Below, in pieces: positions 25,995-35,131 of a DNA stretch of 64,000 bases (the first letter of the stretch is position 1; every line of letters begins with the position of its first letter). Source of the DNA: CATOSP01 sp965197545. GTDB taxonomy: Bacteria > Chloroflexota > Dehalococcoidia > Lucifugimonadales > UBA3495. The stretch spans positions 620,001-684,000 of the forward strand of contig CBDANJ010000007.1 in the NCBI GenBank assembly GCA_965197545.1. The letters are read 5' to 3'. The position numbers and the translations under genes were made by a program. The notes below the pieces were generated by a model. That model had not been told where the DNA came from, did no database searches, and saw only the letters and a list, made by a program, of their open reading frames with translations.

Positions 25995-27227
25995 ATGGCC
26001 GCAGTAGCCCACTTCCTCGGTCACGGGGCCTGGGCCGCTTCCTTTCGATTTCGGGATTTCCGGCTTCTTTGGGCATCGACCGGTCTTTACGCCCTGGGTA
26101 CGGGTATGGAGCAGGTTGCCCTGGGGTGGCTGATCTACGAACTCACGGACTCGCCGTGGATGGTCGGCGTGGGGGCTGCGGCGAGAATGTTGCCCTTCTT
26201 CATATTGGGCGTGTTCTCTGGGGTGGTCGCGGACAGGTGGCAGCGACGGACGTTGTTATGGCTCGGGACGCTGGGAGCGGTGGCCGCCGCAGGGGTGATG
26301 GCCTTGCTCCTGCTCGGCGGAGTCACCAACGTGTGGTTCGTCATAGGTCTGATTGTGGCGCTGGGCGGCCTGATGGCCTTTGGGATAACCATCCGGCAAG
26401 CATTTACCTATGACATCGTAGGGCCGGGGTACGCTCTTAACGGACTAGCACTGGGCGCGATGGCCAACCAGGGAGGCGGCATTGCGGGGTCCCTGGCCTC
26501 GGGAGTGTTGATCGAGTCTTTCGGACCTGGGTGGCAGTACGTCGCCGTAGCCGTCTGCTATTTGTGCTCCGCCCTCATGGTCCTCACCATCCGCAACCCG
26601 GGCCGCTCCGCGAGAGCCGCCGTGGAACCGGTGCTAAAGAACCTGGCGGGCTACGTACGACTGGTCCGAGAGAACCGCATTTTACTGATTCTCATGTCCC
26701 TGACCGCTGTGACTGAAGTATTCGGGTTCACGCACATGACCCTACTTCCAGTGTTCGCCAAGGAGGTGCTTCACGTTGGGGCTACGGGTCTGGGCATTAT
26801 GACCGCGACGCGGCAGGCTGGCGGACTGTTGGGCCTCTGGCTCCTGGCGGCATTCGGCAGCTTGCGAAAGAAGGGGCTGATGATGTTTATAATCGCGATT
26901 GGCTTCGGAGCGGGGCAGATGGCGTTCTCCCTGTCCAACCACCTCTACTACTTCCTTGGGGTGCTGCTGTTCGTCAATGCCTGCGCCATGGCAGTCGACA
27001 CGATTTACAAGACGCTGATGCAGGACAACGTGGCCGACGAGGAACGGGGCCGGGCCATGGGTTCATGGGTGTTAAGCATCGGGGTCGCCCCGGTGGGACA
27101 CCTGGGGGTTGGCGCTCTGGCGGGGATTCTGGGGGCCCCTGGAGCGCTGTTAATAAACGGAGCGGTGTTGACCGCAGTCAGCATTGGCACGGCCATAGGC
27201 CTGCCCAGGATGCGGCGGTTGGAGTAG
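25995..27227 (+). CDS. MFS transporter (DHA3/enterobactin-exporter-like)
   Basis: A 410-residue protein with twelve predicted helices. It begins FRFRDFRLLWASTGLYALGTGMEQVALGW, typical of the EntS/DHA3 MFS group. The loop 2-3 motif is GVVADRWQRRTLLW, and NVADEERGRAMG marks the second-half equivalent. It starts 29 bp after the CoA transferase on the same strand. A closely similar transporter is at 30893-32119 (shared FRxxDFRxLWAS and ERGRAMG motifs), so the two are paralogues. Confidence 0.88.
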   Translation: MAAVAHFLGHGAWAASFRFRDFRLLWASTGLYALGTGMEQVALGWLIYELTDSPWMVGVGAAARMLPFFILGVFSGVVADRWQRRTLLWLGTLGAVAAAGVMALLLLGGVTNVWFVIGLIVALGGLMAFGITIRQAFTYDIVGPGYALNGLALGAMANQGGGIAGSLASGVLIESFGPGWQYVAVAVCYLCSALMVLTIRNPGRSARAAVEPVLKNLAGYVRLVRENRILLILMSLTAVTEVFGFTHMTLLPVFAKEVLHVGATGLGIMTATRQAGGLLGLWLLAAFGSLRKKGLMMFIIAIGFGAGQMAFSLSNHLYYFLGVLLFVNACAMAVDTIYKTLMQDNVADEERGRAMGSWVLSIGVAPVGHLGVGALAGILGAPGALLINGAVLTAVSIGTAIGLPRMRRLE

Positions 27228-27240
27228 AGCGAAAGCTGTG

Positions 27241-28068
27241 CTAGCCCTCGCGCCAGGGGTGGCCCTCGGACGCCTGTAGAAAGCTTTGGATGAGGGCGGG
27301 GCTGGAGACGATGACGCTCGGAGTGTGGAGGTCGGCGCGGTTGCCCTGCCGGTCGGTCACATCTCCACCAGCTTCCCGCGCCAGGAGCAGTCCGGAGACG
27401 GTGTCCCAGGGTGAGAGGGAGTGGTGGAAGTACAAGTCGACCCGTCCCGCGGCGGCGTATGCCATGCCCAGAGCCGCTGACCCCATGAGGCGGAAACCCT
27501 GGATGTTCGGCCAGAATGAGCGCAGCAAGTCCAGGGCCAGTCCGGCCTTCTCATCCACATATCCCAGATCGAAGCACACTATCGCCGATTCGATGTCATC
27601 CTTTTCGGTGACCGTTATTGGGCTGCCATTGAGGGTTGCGCCCTTCCCCGCCTCGGCGCTGAAGAGTTCGTTGCGCATCGGGTCGTATGTGACGCCCAAG
27701 ACTGTCTCTCCATGGTGTGCCAGGGCGACGACGGTACAAAAGTGGGGTACGCCAATGGCATAATTGCGAGTGCCGTCCAGGGGGTCCACGACCCAGGTGA
27801 AGGGTGAACCAGTGTCAACGGGGCTGGACTCTTCCGCCAGAACCCCGAATTCGGGAAACTCGCCGCGAAGCAGTTCCAGCACCGCCTTTTCGGCGGCGAG
27901 GTCAACGTCGGTCACGATGTCGGCGCGGCCCTTGAAGCTGACCTCCAGGGAGGTGTTGAATCGGTCCAGAATGATTTTTCCGGCCAGGTGGGCCGCTTCG
28001 GTGATGACGTCCATGGCGTCACGGCCCGATTTGGACCTGGGAATCGGTGGCTGAGATGTGGAGGTCAT
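27241..28068 (-). CDS. Inositol-1-monophosphatase family protein
   Basis: A 275-residue Mg-dependent, Li-sensitive phosphatase fold. The motifs are DIVTDVDLAAEK, VLAEESSP (first metal site), WVVDPLDGTRNYAIG (DPxDGTxN), and PWDTVSGLLLAREAGGDVTD (second metal site, WDxxAG-like). Length is normal. With the phosphatidylinositol enzymes at 1.6-3.7 kb it could give free myo-inositol. Broader roles, such as CysQ or fructose-bisphosphate phosphatase activity, cannot be excluded by sequence alone. Confidence 0.88.
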   Translation of the reverse strand: MTSTSQPPIPRSKSGRDAMDVITEAAHLAGKIILDRFNTSLEVSFKGRADIVTDVDLAAEKAVLELLRGEFPEFGVLAEESSPVDTGSPFTWVVDPLDGTRNYAIGVPHFCTVVALAHHGETVLGVTYDPMRNELFSAEAGKGATLNGSPITVTEKDDIESAIVCFDLGYVDEKAGLALDLLRSFWPNIQGFRLMGSAALGMAYAAAGRVDLYFHHSLSPWDTVSGLLLAREAGGDVTDRQGNRADLHTPSVIVSSPALIQSFLQASEGHPWREG

Positions 28069-28101
28069 GTTACGTCGAGCCTCTAGGCGATGGGCTGGCG
28101 G

Positions 28102-29172
28102 CTAGACTAGGCCCATCTTTTCGTAGACTTCTTCGATGGTCTTTTGGGCGATGACGCGGGCACGTTCCGCGCCGGCTGCCAACACTTCCCGGACGTAGCC
28201 CGGCTTCTGCTGGAACTCCTGACGTCTTTCACGCAGCTCCGCCAGGTAGTCGTTGATGCTTCCGGCCAGGTGGCGTTTGCAGTCCACACAGCCTCGCTGG
28301 GCGGTGACGCATTCCTGGTACACCGCGTGGGTCTCCGGGTCCGGGCTGAAGATGTTGTGCAGGCTGTAGACGTTGCAGACCTCGGGACGGCCCGGGTCAG
28401 TCCGGCGTTGCCGCTGGGGGTCCGTAAACGCGGTAAGCACGCGGCGCGTGGTATCCTCGGGACTTGCGCCCAACTCCAAGTGGTTGTCCAGGGACTTGCT
28501 CATCTTTTGCTGCCCGTCCAGGCCGACGATCAGCGGGTCTTCGGTGAGCTTGGCCTGGGGTTCGGGGAAGGTGTCCCCGTACCGGTAATTGAAGCGCCGG
28601 ACGATCTCCCTCGCCAACTCCAAATGCGGCACCTGGTCCTGGCCCACAGGCACCGTGTCAGCCTTGTAGAGGATGATATCGGCGGTCTGAAGCACCGGAT
28701 ATCCCACCAGGCCGTAGTTGACCATTCCGGGGTCTACCATGGAGTCCTCGTCGGGGTCTTCCTCTTCGGTTTCCTCTACGCCGTCCATCTGGCGCACTTT
28801 CTCTTTCAGGGTGGGCACACGCATGAGCCAGCTTAGTGGAGTGACCATGCTGAGCAATGCGTGAAGCGTCATCACCTCGGGAACGTGGGACTGGACGAAA
28901 ACTATGCTCTGGTCGGGGTCGATGCCCGCCGCCAGCCAATCGAGGACCATTTGTTCGATGTTTGGCTGTATCTGAGCGGCGTCGTCGGCCGTCTCGATGG
29001 TGGTCAATGCGTGGATGTCCACGGCGCAATAGATGCAGCTATAGTCTTGCTGAAGGTCCACCCAGTTGGTCAACGCGCCGAGGTAGTTTCCCAGGTGTAA
29101 TTGACCGGTTGGGCGCATGCCTGAGAAGATCACGCCTTTATTTTGTAGGGAATTGTTTTCCGGAGCGGTCAT
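28102..29172 (-). CDS. trpS: Tryptophanyl-tRNA synthetase
   Basis: A 356-residue class I aminoacyl-tRNA synthetase. The HIGH motif is the HLGN of GMRPTGQLHLGNYLGAL. The KMSKS loop is QQKMSKSLDN near residue 225. The tryptophan-pocket region includes YPVLQTADIILYKADTVPVGQDQ. The C-terminal helical domain ends in RARVIAQKTIEEVYEKMGL. An acidic insert (VEETEEEDPDEDSM) at ~135 is unusual but lies in a loop. Confidence 0.97.
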   Translation of the reverse strand: MTAPENNSLQNKGVIFSGMRPTGQLHLGNYLGALTNWVDLQQDYSCIYCAVDIHALTTIETADDAAQIQPNIEQMVLDWLAAGIDPDQSIVFVQSHVPEVMTLHALLSMVTPLSWLMRVPTLKEKVRQMDGVEETEEEDPDEDSMVDPGMVNYGLVGYPVLQTADIILYKADTVPVGQDQVPHLELAREIVRRFNYRYGDTFPEPQAKLTEDPLIVGLDGQQKMSKSLDNHLELGASPEDTTRRVLTAFTDPQRQRRTDPGRPEVCNVYSLHNIFSPDPETHAVYQECVTAQRGCVDCKRHLAGSINDYLAELRERRQEFQQKPGYVREVLAAGAERARVIAQKTIEEVYEKMGLV

Positions 29173-29206
29173 AGCTGATGCCTGCCAGGGTTGTCTGGGC
29201 TAGGAG

Positions 29207-29311
29207 TAAGTAACTATCACAAAACTGAAAGAGCAGGCCTAAGCAGAGGGGAAACCCCACTTTTGCGAAAGGGAGAGACATTGGGGAAGCCTCGCTTTGA
29301 AATAGTTACTA
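29207..29311 (-). repeat. MITE-like element, copy 1 (diverged)
   Basis: About 105 bp with imperfect inverted ends (AACTATCACAAAAC and GCTTTGAAATAGTT) and an inner part related to copies at 41215-41320 and 61132-61236, in the reverse orientation. It lies between trpS and a small gene. It is the most diverged of the three. Confidence 0.8.
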
Positions 29312-29490
29312 AGTCCTTGGGAGTAGCTGCACGTAGGATAACCTGATTTCGTCGCCAAAGTAAACATTGCGCCGCGTCGGTGGGAGGTCTTTCGATACTC
29401 AACGCAGCCCATCCCACCAGTTTTTCCGGCGAAGGTTGGAATCGAAGAATTCGACTGTCCCGAAACGCATCTGGTGGGGTGAGTTGCTGG

Positions 29491-29511
29491 ATTCCGGGTC
29501 AGGCCCGGAAT
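29491..29511. repeat. Dispersed palindrome
   Basis: ATTCCGGG and CCCGGAAT arms around TCAGG. A near copy lies at 55667-55687. The type is widespread as intergenic repeats in environmental bacteria. The rest of the 29312-29571 gap shows no gene. Confidence 0.6.
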
Positions 29512-29571
29512 GACGGGGCGGCGGGGGTGACGGGGCTGAAGGTGTTTGCGAGGATTAAGGGGGCCTGTCCC

Positions 29572-29781
29572 ATGAAGTTGGGGAGAGATGTAAGGCGTCA
29601 CAATGAGCTTGATAATTGGCGTAACACGCATAGATATGAATCAGTTATGGCGACTATATGGCTCTTGTTGACGATATACGAAACCGACCCTGGCTTATGG
29701 GACAGGCTCAAGGGGGCCTTTAATCCAAATCAAATTGCCCGGGTAAGGTTGATCGCGGCGGAAGACAGGGGCCGGAGGTAA
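29572..29781 (+). CDS. Small hypothetical protein
   Basis: 69 residues beginning MKLGRDVRRHNELDNWRNTH, with MATIWLLLTIYETDPGLWDRLK and a basic end (RLIAAEDRGRR). The codon and base composition is more AT-rich than neighbours. No family is recognised and there is no clear ribosome site; an in-frame GTG lies 33 nt upstream. It sits among repeats, so it could be a fragment. Low certainty. Confidence 0.35.
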   Translation: MKLGRDVRRHNELDNWRNTHRYESVMATIWLLLTIYETDPGLWDRLKGAFNPNQIARVRLIAAEDRGRR

Positions 29782-29803
29782 GGCCAAGGCGGGTAGGCTG
29801 GGG

Positions 29804-30712
29804 TTATTCTTCCCGGTCGGTGTCCAGCCTTTCGCCCAGCTCGCTTAGGAATCGTTCGATCTCCGGAGAGAGGTCGGCGGGAGCGCTGGGTTCTTCGCTC
29901 TTGGTCTCTTCCGAGTCTAATTGAGCGTCGTAGTACGCCTCCATCTGACGGATCAGGTCCTTCAGCTCGGAGTTTCGCTCAACCGTGGAATTCAGCTCGC
30001 GGTATTGGCGTTGGCCCCGCCGTACGGGAGCCAGGTCTGCCGGGATGTTCTCATACACCGACGAGAGGACTTCGATCATACGGGAGGCGCCGGCATAGTC
30101 CTCTTCCAATTGCACGTACTGCGGCAAATGGACCATGAAATTGATGGACTCAATCTCGGAGGCGTCCACACCTTCCGAGAGCAGGTTCATGATGGTGGTG
30201 GGTCCCTGGTACGTGCTGCCGCGCACCTTGAAGTTGGCCACGGGCTTAATCTGAGGCACGTCGCCGAGGGAGCCGGTGACCAGCAATGGCCTGGTATGGG
30301 GGACCGCGTCATACATGGCCCCGACGCGGCAATAACGTTTCACGCCGAAGTGGTTGACGAGTTCGAGAATCGAGTCGGTGTAATCTTCGCCGTTGGAGTG
30401 GGGTTCGAGCAGGTGGAAGAACAGGTAGTCGGGCCCATTTTCGGTCTTGGCGTAGCGAATGATGCTATTAGGTATCTTGACTTCGCGGCGTCCGTCCACG
30501 TTGCGCATGGTGGGCCGATACCTGGTGAAGTCGAAGAAAGCTCCCGGCCGTGCCAGCTTCCCGAGTTCTTTGGAACCCAGGTATCTTTCCAGCCGGTTCA
30601 GGGTCAAGGTGCCGACGCTTCCCACGTCCACCCATGGACGGACCATGGCAAACACATGGGGATCGACCAGTTCGGGTACCGGTTCATTTAGCTCAAAAGC
30701 TCCAATACGCAT
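29804..30712 (-). CDS. PAC2-family protein (proteasome-assembly-chaperone-like)
   Basis: 302 residues from the ATG at 30712. The start region MRIGAFELNEPVPELVDPHVFAMVRPWVDVG and VGTLTLNRLERYLGSKELGKLA match bacterial PAC2 proteins. The core has DYLFFHLLEPHSNGEDYTDSI, RYCRVGAMYDAVPHTRPLLVTG and GPTTIMNLLSEGVDASEI. The C-terminus is a charged coiled coil (residues ~235-300). Function in bacteria without a proteasome is unknown. The frame stays open upstream to 30835 but no homology is seen there. Confidence 0.82.
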   Translation of the reverse strand: MRIGAFELNEPVPELVDPHVFAMVRPWVDVGSVGTLTLNRLERYLGSKELGKLARPGAFFDFTRYRPTMRNVDGRREVKIPNSIIRYAKTENGPDYLFFHLLEPHSNGEDYTDSILELVNHFGVKRYCRVGAMYDAVPHTRPLLVTGSLGDVPQIKPVANFKVRGSTYQGPTTIMNLLSEGVDASEIESINFMVHLPQYVQLEEDYAGASRMIEVLSSVYENIPADLAPVRRGQRQYRELNSTVERNSELKDLIRQMEAYYDAQLDSEETKSEEPSAPADLSPEIERFLSELGERLDTDREE

Positions 30713-30892
30713 GGCCACATATTGCCAGAATGAGGCTGGTTTTTCAAGTCTTAGAGAATCTGGTAAGCGTGGTGTGGAGGGGGAAACCCTAATCGGCGAG
30801 GCGGTTATGGTAGACTCTGAGGCGTTTGCTTCCACCAGGGACTCAGTGCAGGCGGCCCAAATTGAAGTACGATTTCGTGGGTCTGGAGTGAG

Positions 30893-32119
30893 ATGAGAGG
30901 TAGCGTCCGATTGCGGGCCGGGGAGTGGATGTCTGCCTTCCGTTATCCGGATTTCCGGGTGCTTTGGGCATCCACTGTGTCCAACCAGTTGGGCTTGGGG
31001 ATGCAGCAGGTCCTTCTGGGTTGGCTGGTATTCGAGATCACCGAGTCGGGCGGCATGGTTGGAGTGGTATTCGCCGCCCGTTCCGCGCCGAACCTGGTGG
31101 TGGGTTTCGTTGCGGGTTCCGTATCAGACCGGATCGACCGGCGTGTGTTGATGCGGGCCAGCGTGTTCGGGATGGTGGTATGCGCGGGGCTAGTTGCCAT
31201 GCTGCTGTACCTGGACCGGTTAGAGGTGTGGCAGCTAATCGTGGCGGCGGTGGCATTGGGTGGATTTCAGTCCGCCTACATGACCGCCCGGCAAGCGTAC
31301 ATCTACGACGTAGTGGGGATGGAAGGGGCGGTCAACGGTATCGCCCTCATGTCAATGGCGCAACGGGTCGGCGGGTTGGTTGGAGCGCTTGCGGGAGGTG
31401 CGGTTTTTGAATTGTGGGGTCCCGCCGCGTCATTCTTCCTGATGAGCGCCGGTTACCTGGCGGGTGGCGTGGCGATGTACTGGCTAAGGGATGAGGGACA
31501 GTCGGTCCCAACCGAGCGGGAGTCAATGGCGGAAAATCTGGCCAATTTCCTGCGGGCGTTGAAGTCGAACCGCGTGCTCTTGGTGCTGCTGGCAACCACG
31601 GCCTCGGCTGAGATGTTCGGGTTTTCCCACCAGGTGGCAATGCCGATCTTGGTGAAGGAAGTGCTAAACATGGGAGCCGCCAGCCTTGGGGTGATCACGG
31701 CATTCCGCTTTGTGGGCGGAGCCATAGGGACCGTGATCGCAGCGTCGATCGGGCATATTGGACGCCAAGGGCTAATGCTGGTGACTAGCCTTGTCCTCTT
31801 CGGAGTGGGTGAGGCTGCCCTCTCCCAGTCGCCGGGGTATTTTACCGTCCTGGTGATGGTGGTGTTTATCGCGGTGGTGGCGGCGGTGACGGATATCCTG
31901 CATCATGCTCTGCTTCAGACCAACGTGCCCAACGAGCAGAGGGGGCGGGCGATGGGAATTTGGATAGTGGGCCTGGGGTTTGCGCCAGCGGGCCAGCTAG
32001 AGCTTGGTTACCTGGCCGGAGCGGCAGGCTCCCGGATCGGGCTGCTGGTAAATGGAGCGGTATTGACTGTCCTTGCTTTGGGAATGGGAATGTTCATTCC
32101 TCGCCTGAGGCGGCTGTAG
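30893..32119 (+). CDS. MFS transporter (DHA3-like), paralogue of the 26-kb transporter
   Basis: 408 residues with about twelve helices. FRYPDFRVLWASTVSNQLGLGMQQVLLGW and the loop 2-3 motif GSVSDRIDRRVLM mark the MFS family; NVPNEQRGRAMG parallels the other transporter. The ATG at 30893 is used; a second ATG at 30926 begins the conserved part and is possible. It is flanked by a PAC2 gene pointing away and a crotonase gene converging. The substrate is unknown. Confidence 0.87.
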   Translation: MRGSVRLRAGEWMSAFRYPDFRVLWASTVSNQLGLGMQQVLLGWLVFEITESGGMVGVVFAARSAPNLVVGFVAGSVSDRIDRRVLMRASVFGMVVCAGLVAMLLYLDRLEVWQLIVAAVALGGFQSAYMTARQAYIYDVVGMEGAVNGIALMSMAQRVGGLVGALAGGAVFELWGPAASFFLMSAGYLAGGVAMYWLRDEGQSVPTERESMAENLANFLRALKSNRVLLVLLATTASAEMFGFSHQVAMPILVKEVLNMGAASLGVITAFRFVGGAIGTVIAASIGHIGRQGLMLVTSLVLFGVGEAALSQSPGYFTVLVMVVFIAVVAAVTDILHHALLQTNVPNEQRGRAMGIWIVGLGFAPAGQLELGYLAGAAGSRIGLLVNGAVLTVLALGMGMFIPRLRRL

Positions 32120-32150
32120 CCTCTGGGCCGGTGCGGCGTTTCCGTTGGGA

Positions 32151-32924
32151 TTAGGCTCCGGAGTGGTCAGACTCAAGGGCGGCGTCGGCGGATCCCAGAC
32201 CCTCCAACGCCAGTCCGTATCCCAACAGGTCTTGCATCTGCCGCTTGACGTTCTGAGTCAGAAGTACGCGGCTGTACCGCAGCACGAGATCGGACTGTTC
32301 GCACAGTTGTTCCGCCAACTCCCACGCCCTGGGGATAAGCTGGTCCCTGGGCATCACCTCGCTGACCAGCCCCAGGTCCAACGCCTGCCGTGCGTCCAGG
32401 GTCTGGCCTGTAAGCAGGAAGTAGCGGCCTCGGTTAAGACCCAATAGGAGGGGGTAGATGATGTGCATTCCGTCACCAGGGATCAGTCCGTTGATAAAAT
32501 GCCCCGAGTCCTGGAAGGCGGCTTCTTCCGATGCCAGGACGATGTCGCAGAGCAGGGCGAGCTCCGAGTGGCGGAGGGCGGGACCGTTTACCGCGCTGAT
32601 CATCGGCACTTCGATGTCCAGCAGGTTCATCAGCAGGTGCTTGCCTTCCCAGTAGGTCTTATCCCAGTCGCTTGGCGACCGCCGGGGGCGGGAGGCCCGG
32701 GTGCCGGGAGGTCCAGTGAAGGCGTCTCCGGAACCGGCCATGATGACGACTCTGTTCTCCGGATCGGAACCGATATCCCGGAACGCCTGGGGAAGCTCCT
32801 CATGGGGGATACCGCCCCACTGCAGGCTATCGCCGTTGGTGTGGAGAGTGATCTGGAGGATACCGTTGCGGCGTTCCATGCGGACGCTCTGGTACTTGTC
32901 CGCGTATTCGTCCAATGCTGCCAT
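32151..32924 (-). CDS. Crotonase-family enzyme (enoyl-CoA hydratase / 6-oxocamphor hydrolase-like)
   Basis: 257 residues with the crotonase fold. ITLHTNGDSLQWGGIPHEELPQAF and NRVVIMAGSGDAFTG resemble the 6-oxocamphor hydrolase branch more than fatty-acid hydratases. The oxyanion-hole region is ISAVNGPALRHSELALLCDIVLASE. The hydratase glutamates are not clearly kept, which favours C-C hydrolase or another crotonase chemistry. The ATG has GGAGG 7 nt upstream. It follows a flavin monooxygenase gene at a 20-bp gap, so the two probably share a catabolic route. Confidence 0.82.
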   Translation of the reverse strand: MAALDEYADKYQSVRMERRNGILQITLHTNGDSLQWGGIPHEELPQAFRDIGSDPENRVVIMAGSGDAFTGPPGTRASRPRRSPSDWDKTYWEGKHLLMNLLDIEVPMISAVNGPALRHSELALLCDIVLASEEAAFQDSGHFINGLIPGDGMHIIYPLLLGLNRGRYFLLTGQTLDARQALDLGLVSEVMPRDQLIPRAWELAEQLCEQSDLVLRYSRVLLTQNVKRQMQDLLGYGLALEGLGSADAALESDHSGA

Positions 32925-32944
32925 GGACTCACCTCCTGAATTGG

Positions 32945-33955
32945 CTAGCTGGAGTAGGGAATTACACCATCACCGAATAGGGTGATGGCGTTCATGATCC
33001 GTTCGTGAGGCGGCCCTCCGGAGTGGGCATGCCGTAGGCGCAGGAGGAAATAGTCAGCTCCCGTCTCTTCGCTCCAGCGGCGAAACTCGGCGGCGCACTC
33101 TTCGGGGCTCCCCAGGACCAGGCGGTCGTTGGCAACACGTTCCAAGGTAATGTCGGACTCAGACTGGATGCTGCGGAACTCGGCCAGTCCGTTCCTCCAG
33201 TAATACTTGTAGGCGGCGACTACTTCCGGGCCGTAGACCTGTTCCGCCTCGGCGCGGCTGGACGCGACCCAGGCGTCTCGCATCAGCACGACTCGCGGTT
33301 CACGTCCGGCGTCCAGCGCGGCTTGGCGGTAGGCGCCCAAAAGCCGCTGGGTGCCGATCAGGTCTGTACTGGGTCCCGCAACGAAACCGTCGGCCAATCT
33401 TCCAGCCCGGCGCGCGCCAGGGACCGTGCTGGCCCCGATCCACAGAGGCGGCCCGCCAGGGCTGTAAGGGGCTGGGCGGACATGAAGCGCGTCAAGGTCG
33501 AAGTGTGTTCCATGGAATGAAAACTCTTCTCCGCTCCACGACCGGCGCATGATTTCTATGGACTCTTCGAACCTGCCCACCCGTTCCGACATGGGGACTC
33601 CGAATGCTTGAAAGTCGGCGGGTTGGTAACCCAGTCCCACGCCTAGAATGATCCTGCCCTTGGAAACGATGTCCAGGGTGGTGACGTCTTCCGCCAGGTG
33701 TACCGGGTGATGGAGGGGCAGCAGGATGACCGACGTGCCCACGTTTAAGGTCCGAGTGCTGGCGGCGACGGCGGTGGCCACGATCAAGGGAGATGGTAGA
33801 AAACCGTCCCTGTCCTGGTGGTGCTCGCCGAAGAAACAAGAGTCAAATCCCGCCTCCTCGGCTAGCTGTGCTTCTGCTATTACCTCGTCGACCGCCCGGT
33901 CGAGGTGTTCCCCGGCGGGCGGGTCAGCGATGGAGCTGTAAATGCCGAATTTCAT
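32945..33955 (-). CDS. LLM-class flavin-dependent monooxygenase
   Basis: 336 residues with a bacterial luciferase-like TIM barrel. AEEAGFDSCFFGEHHQDRDGFLPSPL, NVGTSVILLPLHHPVHLAEDVTTLDIVSKGRIILGVGLGYQ and PLWIGASTVPGARRAGRLADGFV are family blocks. It uses FMNH2 or F420H2; the cofactor is not decided by sequence. It is transcribed just before the crotonase gene. A typical SAR202-type expansion gene, together with the partial one at the left edge. Confidence 0.9.
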   Translation of the reverse strand: MKFGIYSSIADPPAGEHLDRAVDEVIAEAQLAEEAGFDSCFFGEHHQDRDGFLPSPLIVATAVAASTRTLNVGTSVILLPLHHPVHLAEDVTTLDIVSKGRIILGVGLGYQPADFQAFGVPMSERVGRFEESIEIMRRSWSGEEFSFHGTHFDLDALHVRPAPYSPGGPPLWIGASTVPGARRAGRLADGFVAGPSTDLIGTQRLLGAYRQAALDAGREPRVVLMRDAWVASSRAEAEQVYGPEVVAAYKYYWRNGLAEFRSIQSESDITLERVANDRLVLGSPEECAAEFRRWSEETGADYFLLRLRHAHSGGPPHERIMNAITLFGDGVIPYSS

Positions 33956-34006
33956 GCTATGTCCGGCCTTCGGGTTAGCCTGATGGACCTGGGTTGGCTG
34001 GCGAGA

Positions 34007-34633
34007 CTATTGCTCGGCAACTTCTTCCATGGTTTCTGCAAGGGCTTGTTCCATGGCTGGGATCTCATGGTTTGGCACGGACAAAGCGTGGCCCATGACG
34101 AATTTTACGGTGTCCCGGACCATTGCATTGGTTAGATCGCAGCCATTGAGGAACGCGAATTCGGGGTCCAGGTCCATGAGCAAACTCTTAACCCGCGGCT
34201 CTCCGTGTTGCGAGGCCAGGGCGTAGGCCACGCCCCTGGGGTCCCGGTTCTTGGCCAGTTCTTCCTCTTCGGACTCTTCGACCTGGATCTCGTAGTCGAT
34301 GCGGTCGACCTTGATCAGGCAGTCAACCGCTTCTCTCCGGTGCCGGTCGACTTCTTTTAAGGCCTCATAGAGGTCCTTGACCGCTCTGCCGGCGTTCTCC
34401 AAGAGATGGGGGACCTGTGTCTGCCTGGCTGAGGCAGCTTCCACCGAACGGTGGACGGCCTGCATGAAGGACTCTTTAGAACGTTGTTGAGCTTGCCTCT
34501 TCTGCAGCCTGGCTCTCGTCTCCCGCAGTTTCGGTGCTTCGGCAGCCATAGGTTGGAGGCGCTGAAGTTCGATTTCGGCCTCTTCCGCCTTCTTGAGGCG
34601 GTCATCTAGGGATGAATCAAACCCGTTTACCAT
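34007..34633 (-). CDS. Hypothetical coiled-coil protein
   Basis: 208 residues, not recognised. The first ~110 residues are a charged coiled coil (LKKAEEAEIELQRLQ, RETRARLQKRQAQQRSKESF). The C-terminal part is alpha/beta with DPEFAFLNGCDLTNAMVRDTVKFVMGHALSV. No signal peptide or membrane helix. The ATG at 34633 has AGGAG upstream. It lies 51 bp before the flavin monooxygenase gene on the same strand. Confidence 0.65.
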   Translation of the reverse strand: MVNGFDSSLDDRLKKAEEAEIELQRLQPMAAEAPKLRETRARLQKRQAQQRSKESFMQAVHRSVEAASARQTQVPHLLENAGRAVKDLYEALKEVDRHRREAVDCLIKVDRIDYEIQVEESEEEELAKNRDPRGVAYALASQHGEPRVKSLLMDLDPEFAFLNGCDLTNAMVRDTVKFVMGHALSVPNHEIPAMEQALAETMEEVAEQ

Positions 34634-34963
34634 CACCTGTCTCCTCTGTTCTCAGGTTTACCAGTCCGCCTGTCGATCCCCGCCGGCCCGGTCGTAGAAA
34701 TTGACAGGCCGCCCTCTGACCTTAGCGCCCCGGTCGCGGGACCGGTGCAGGGGCTAATACAGCCGCGTGGGCTGGTTTCCCATGGCAAGTAAATATACCC
34801 CCAACTCCATGTGGACTGCGTAGCGGAACGGTAGGCGAGTTTTGGGCAGTTTTTGAAAGTTAGTGCAATGTTTAACTTGGCCGGGAACCCTGCCTTGACC
34901 CTGCCGCCCATGATTGAATAGACTCAAGCGACGACTTGGAACTCGTTTGATACGGGAACGGAC
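34634..34963. other. Intergenic region without recognised gene
   Basis: Between two divergent units. A weak palindrome around GCCCCGGTCGCGGGACCGGTG is visible near 34725. No open frame with homology. Confidence 0.4.
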
Positions 34964-35131
34964 GTGGAGCAGCGGTTTATAGTCGATCTGAACGTGGGGC
35001 GCCTGGCCAAGTGGCTGCGGACCCATTCCGAGTTTATGGAGTGCCCCGAGTGCCTGCGGGTATACTGGCGAGGCGCGCATTGGTCGAATATGAGAGCCGA
35101 GCTTAAGCGTGCAATTGCGGAGGCCCTGTGA
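34964..35131 (+). pseudogene. Mut7-C RNase-like fragment with internal deletion
   Basis: A 55-codon frame from a GTG: VEQRFIVDLNVGRLAKWLRT runs directly into HSEFMECPECLRVYWRGAHW. These are the start (RFLVDxMLGRLARWLRxLG) and end (FxxCPxCGRVYWxGSHW) of the Mut7-C RNase domain. About 90 residues between them are missing, including the catalytic middle and the FTRCxxC knuckle. Its stop overlaps the HDAC-like start (GTGA), so the pair was translationally coupled. It is more likely a remnant than a functional mini-protein. Confidence 0.65.
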
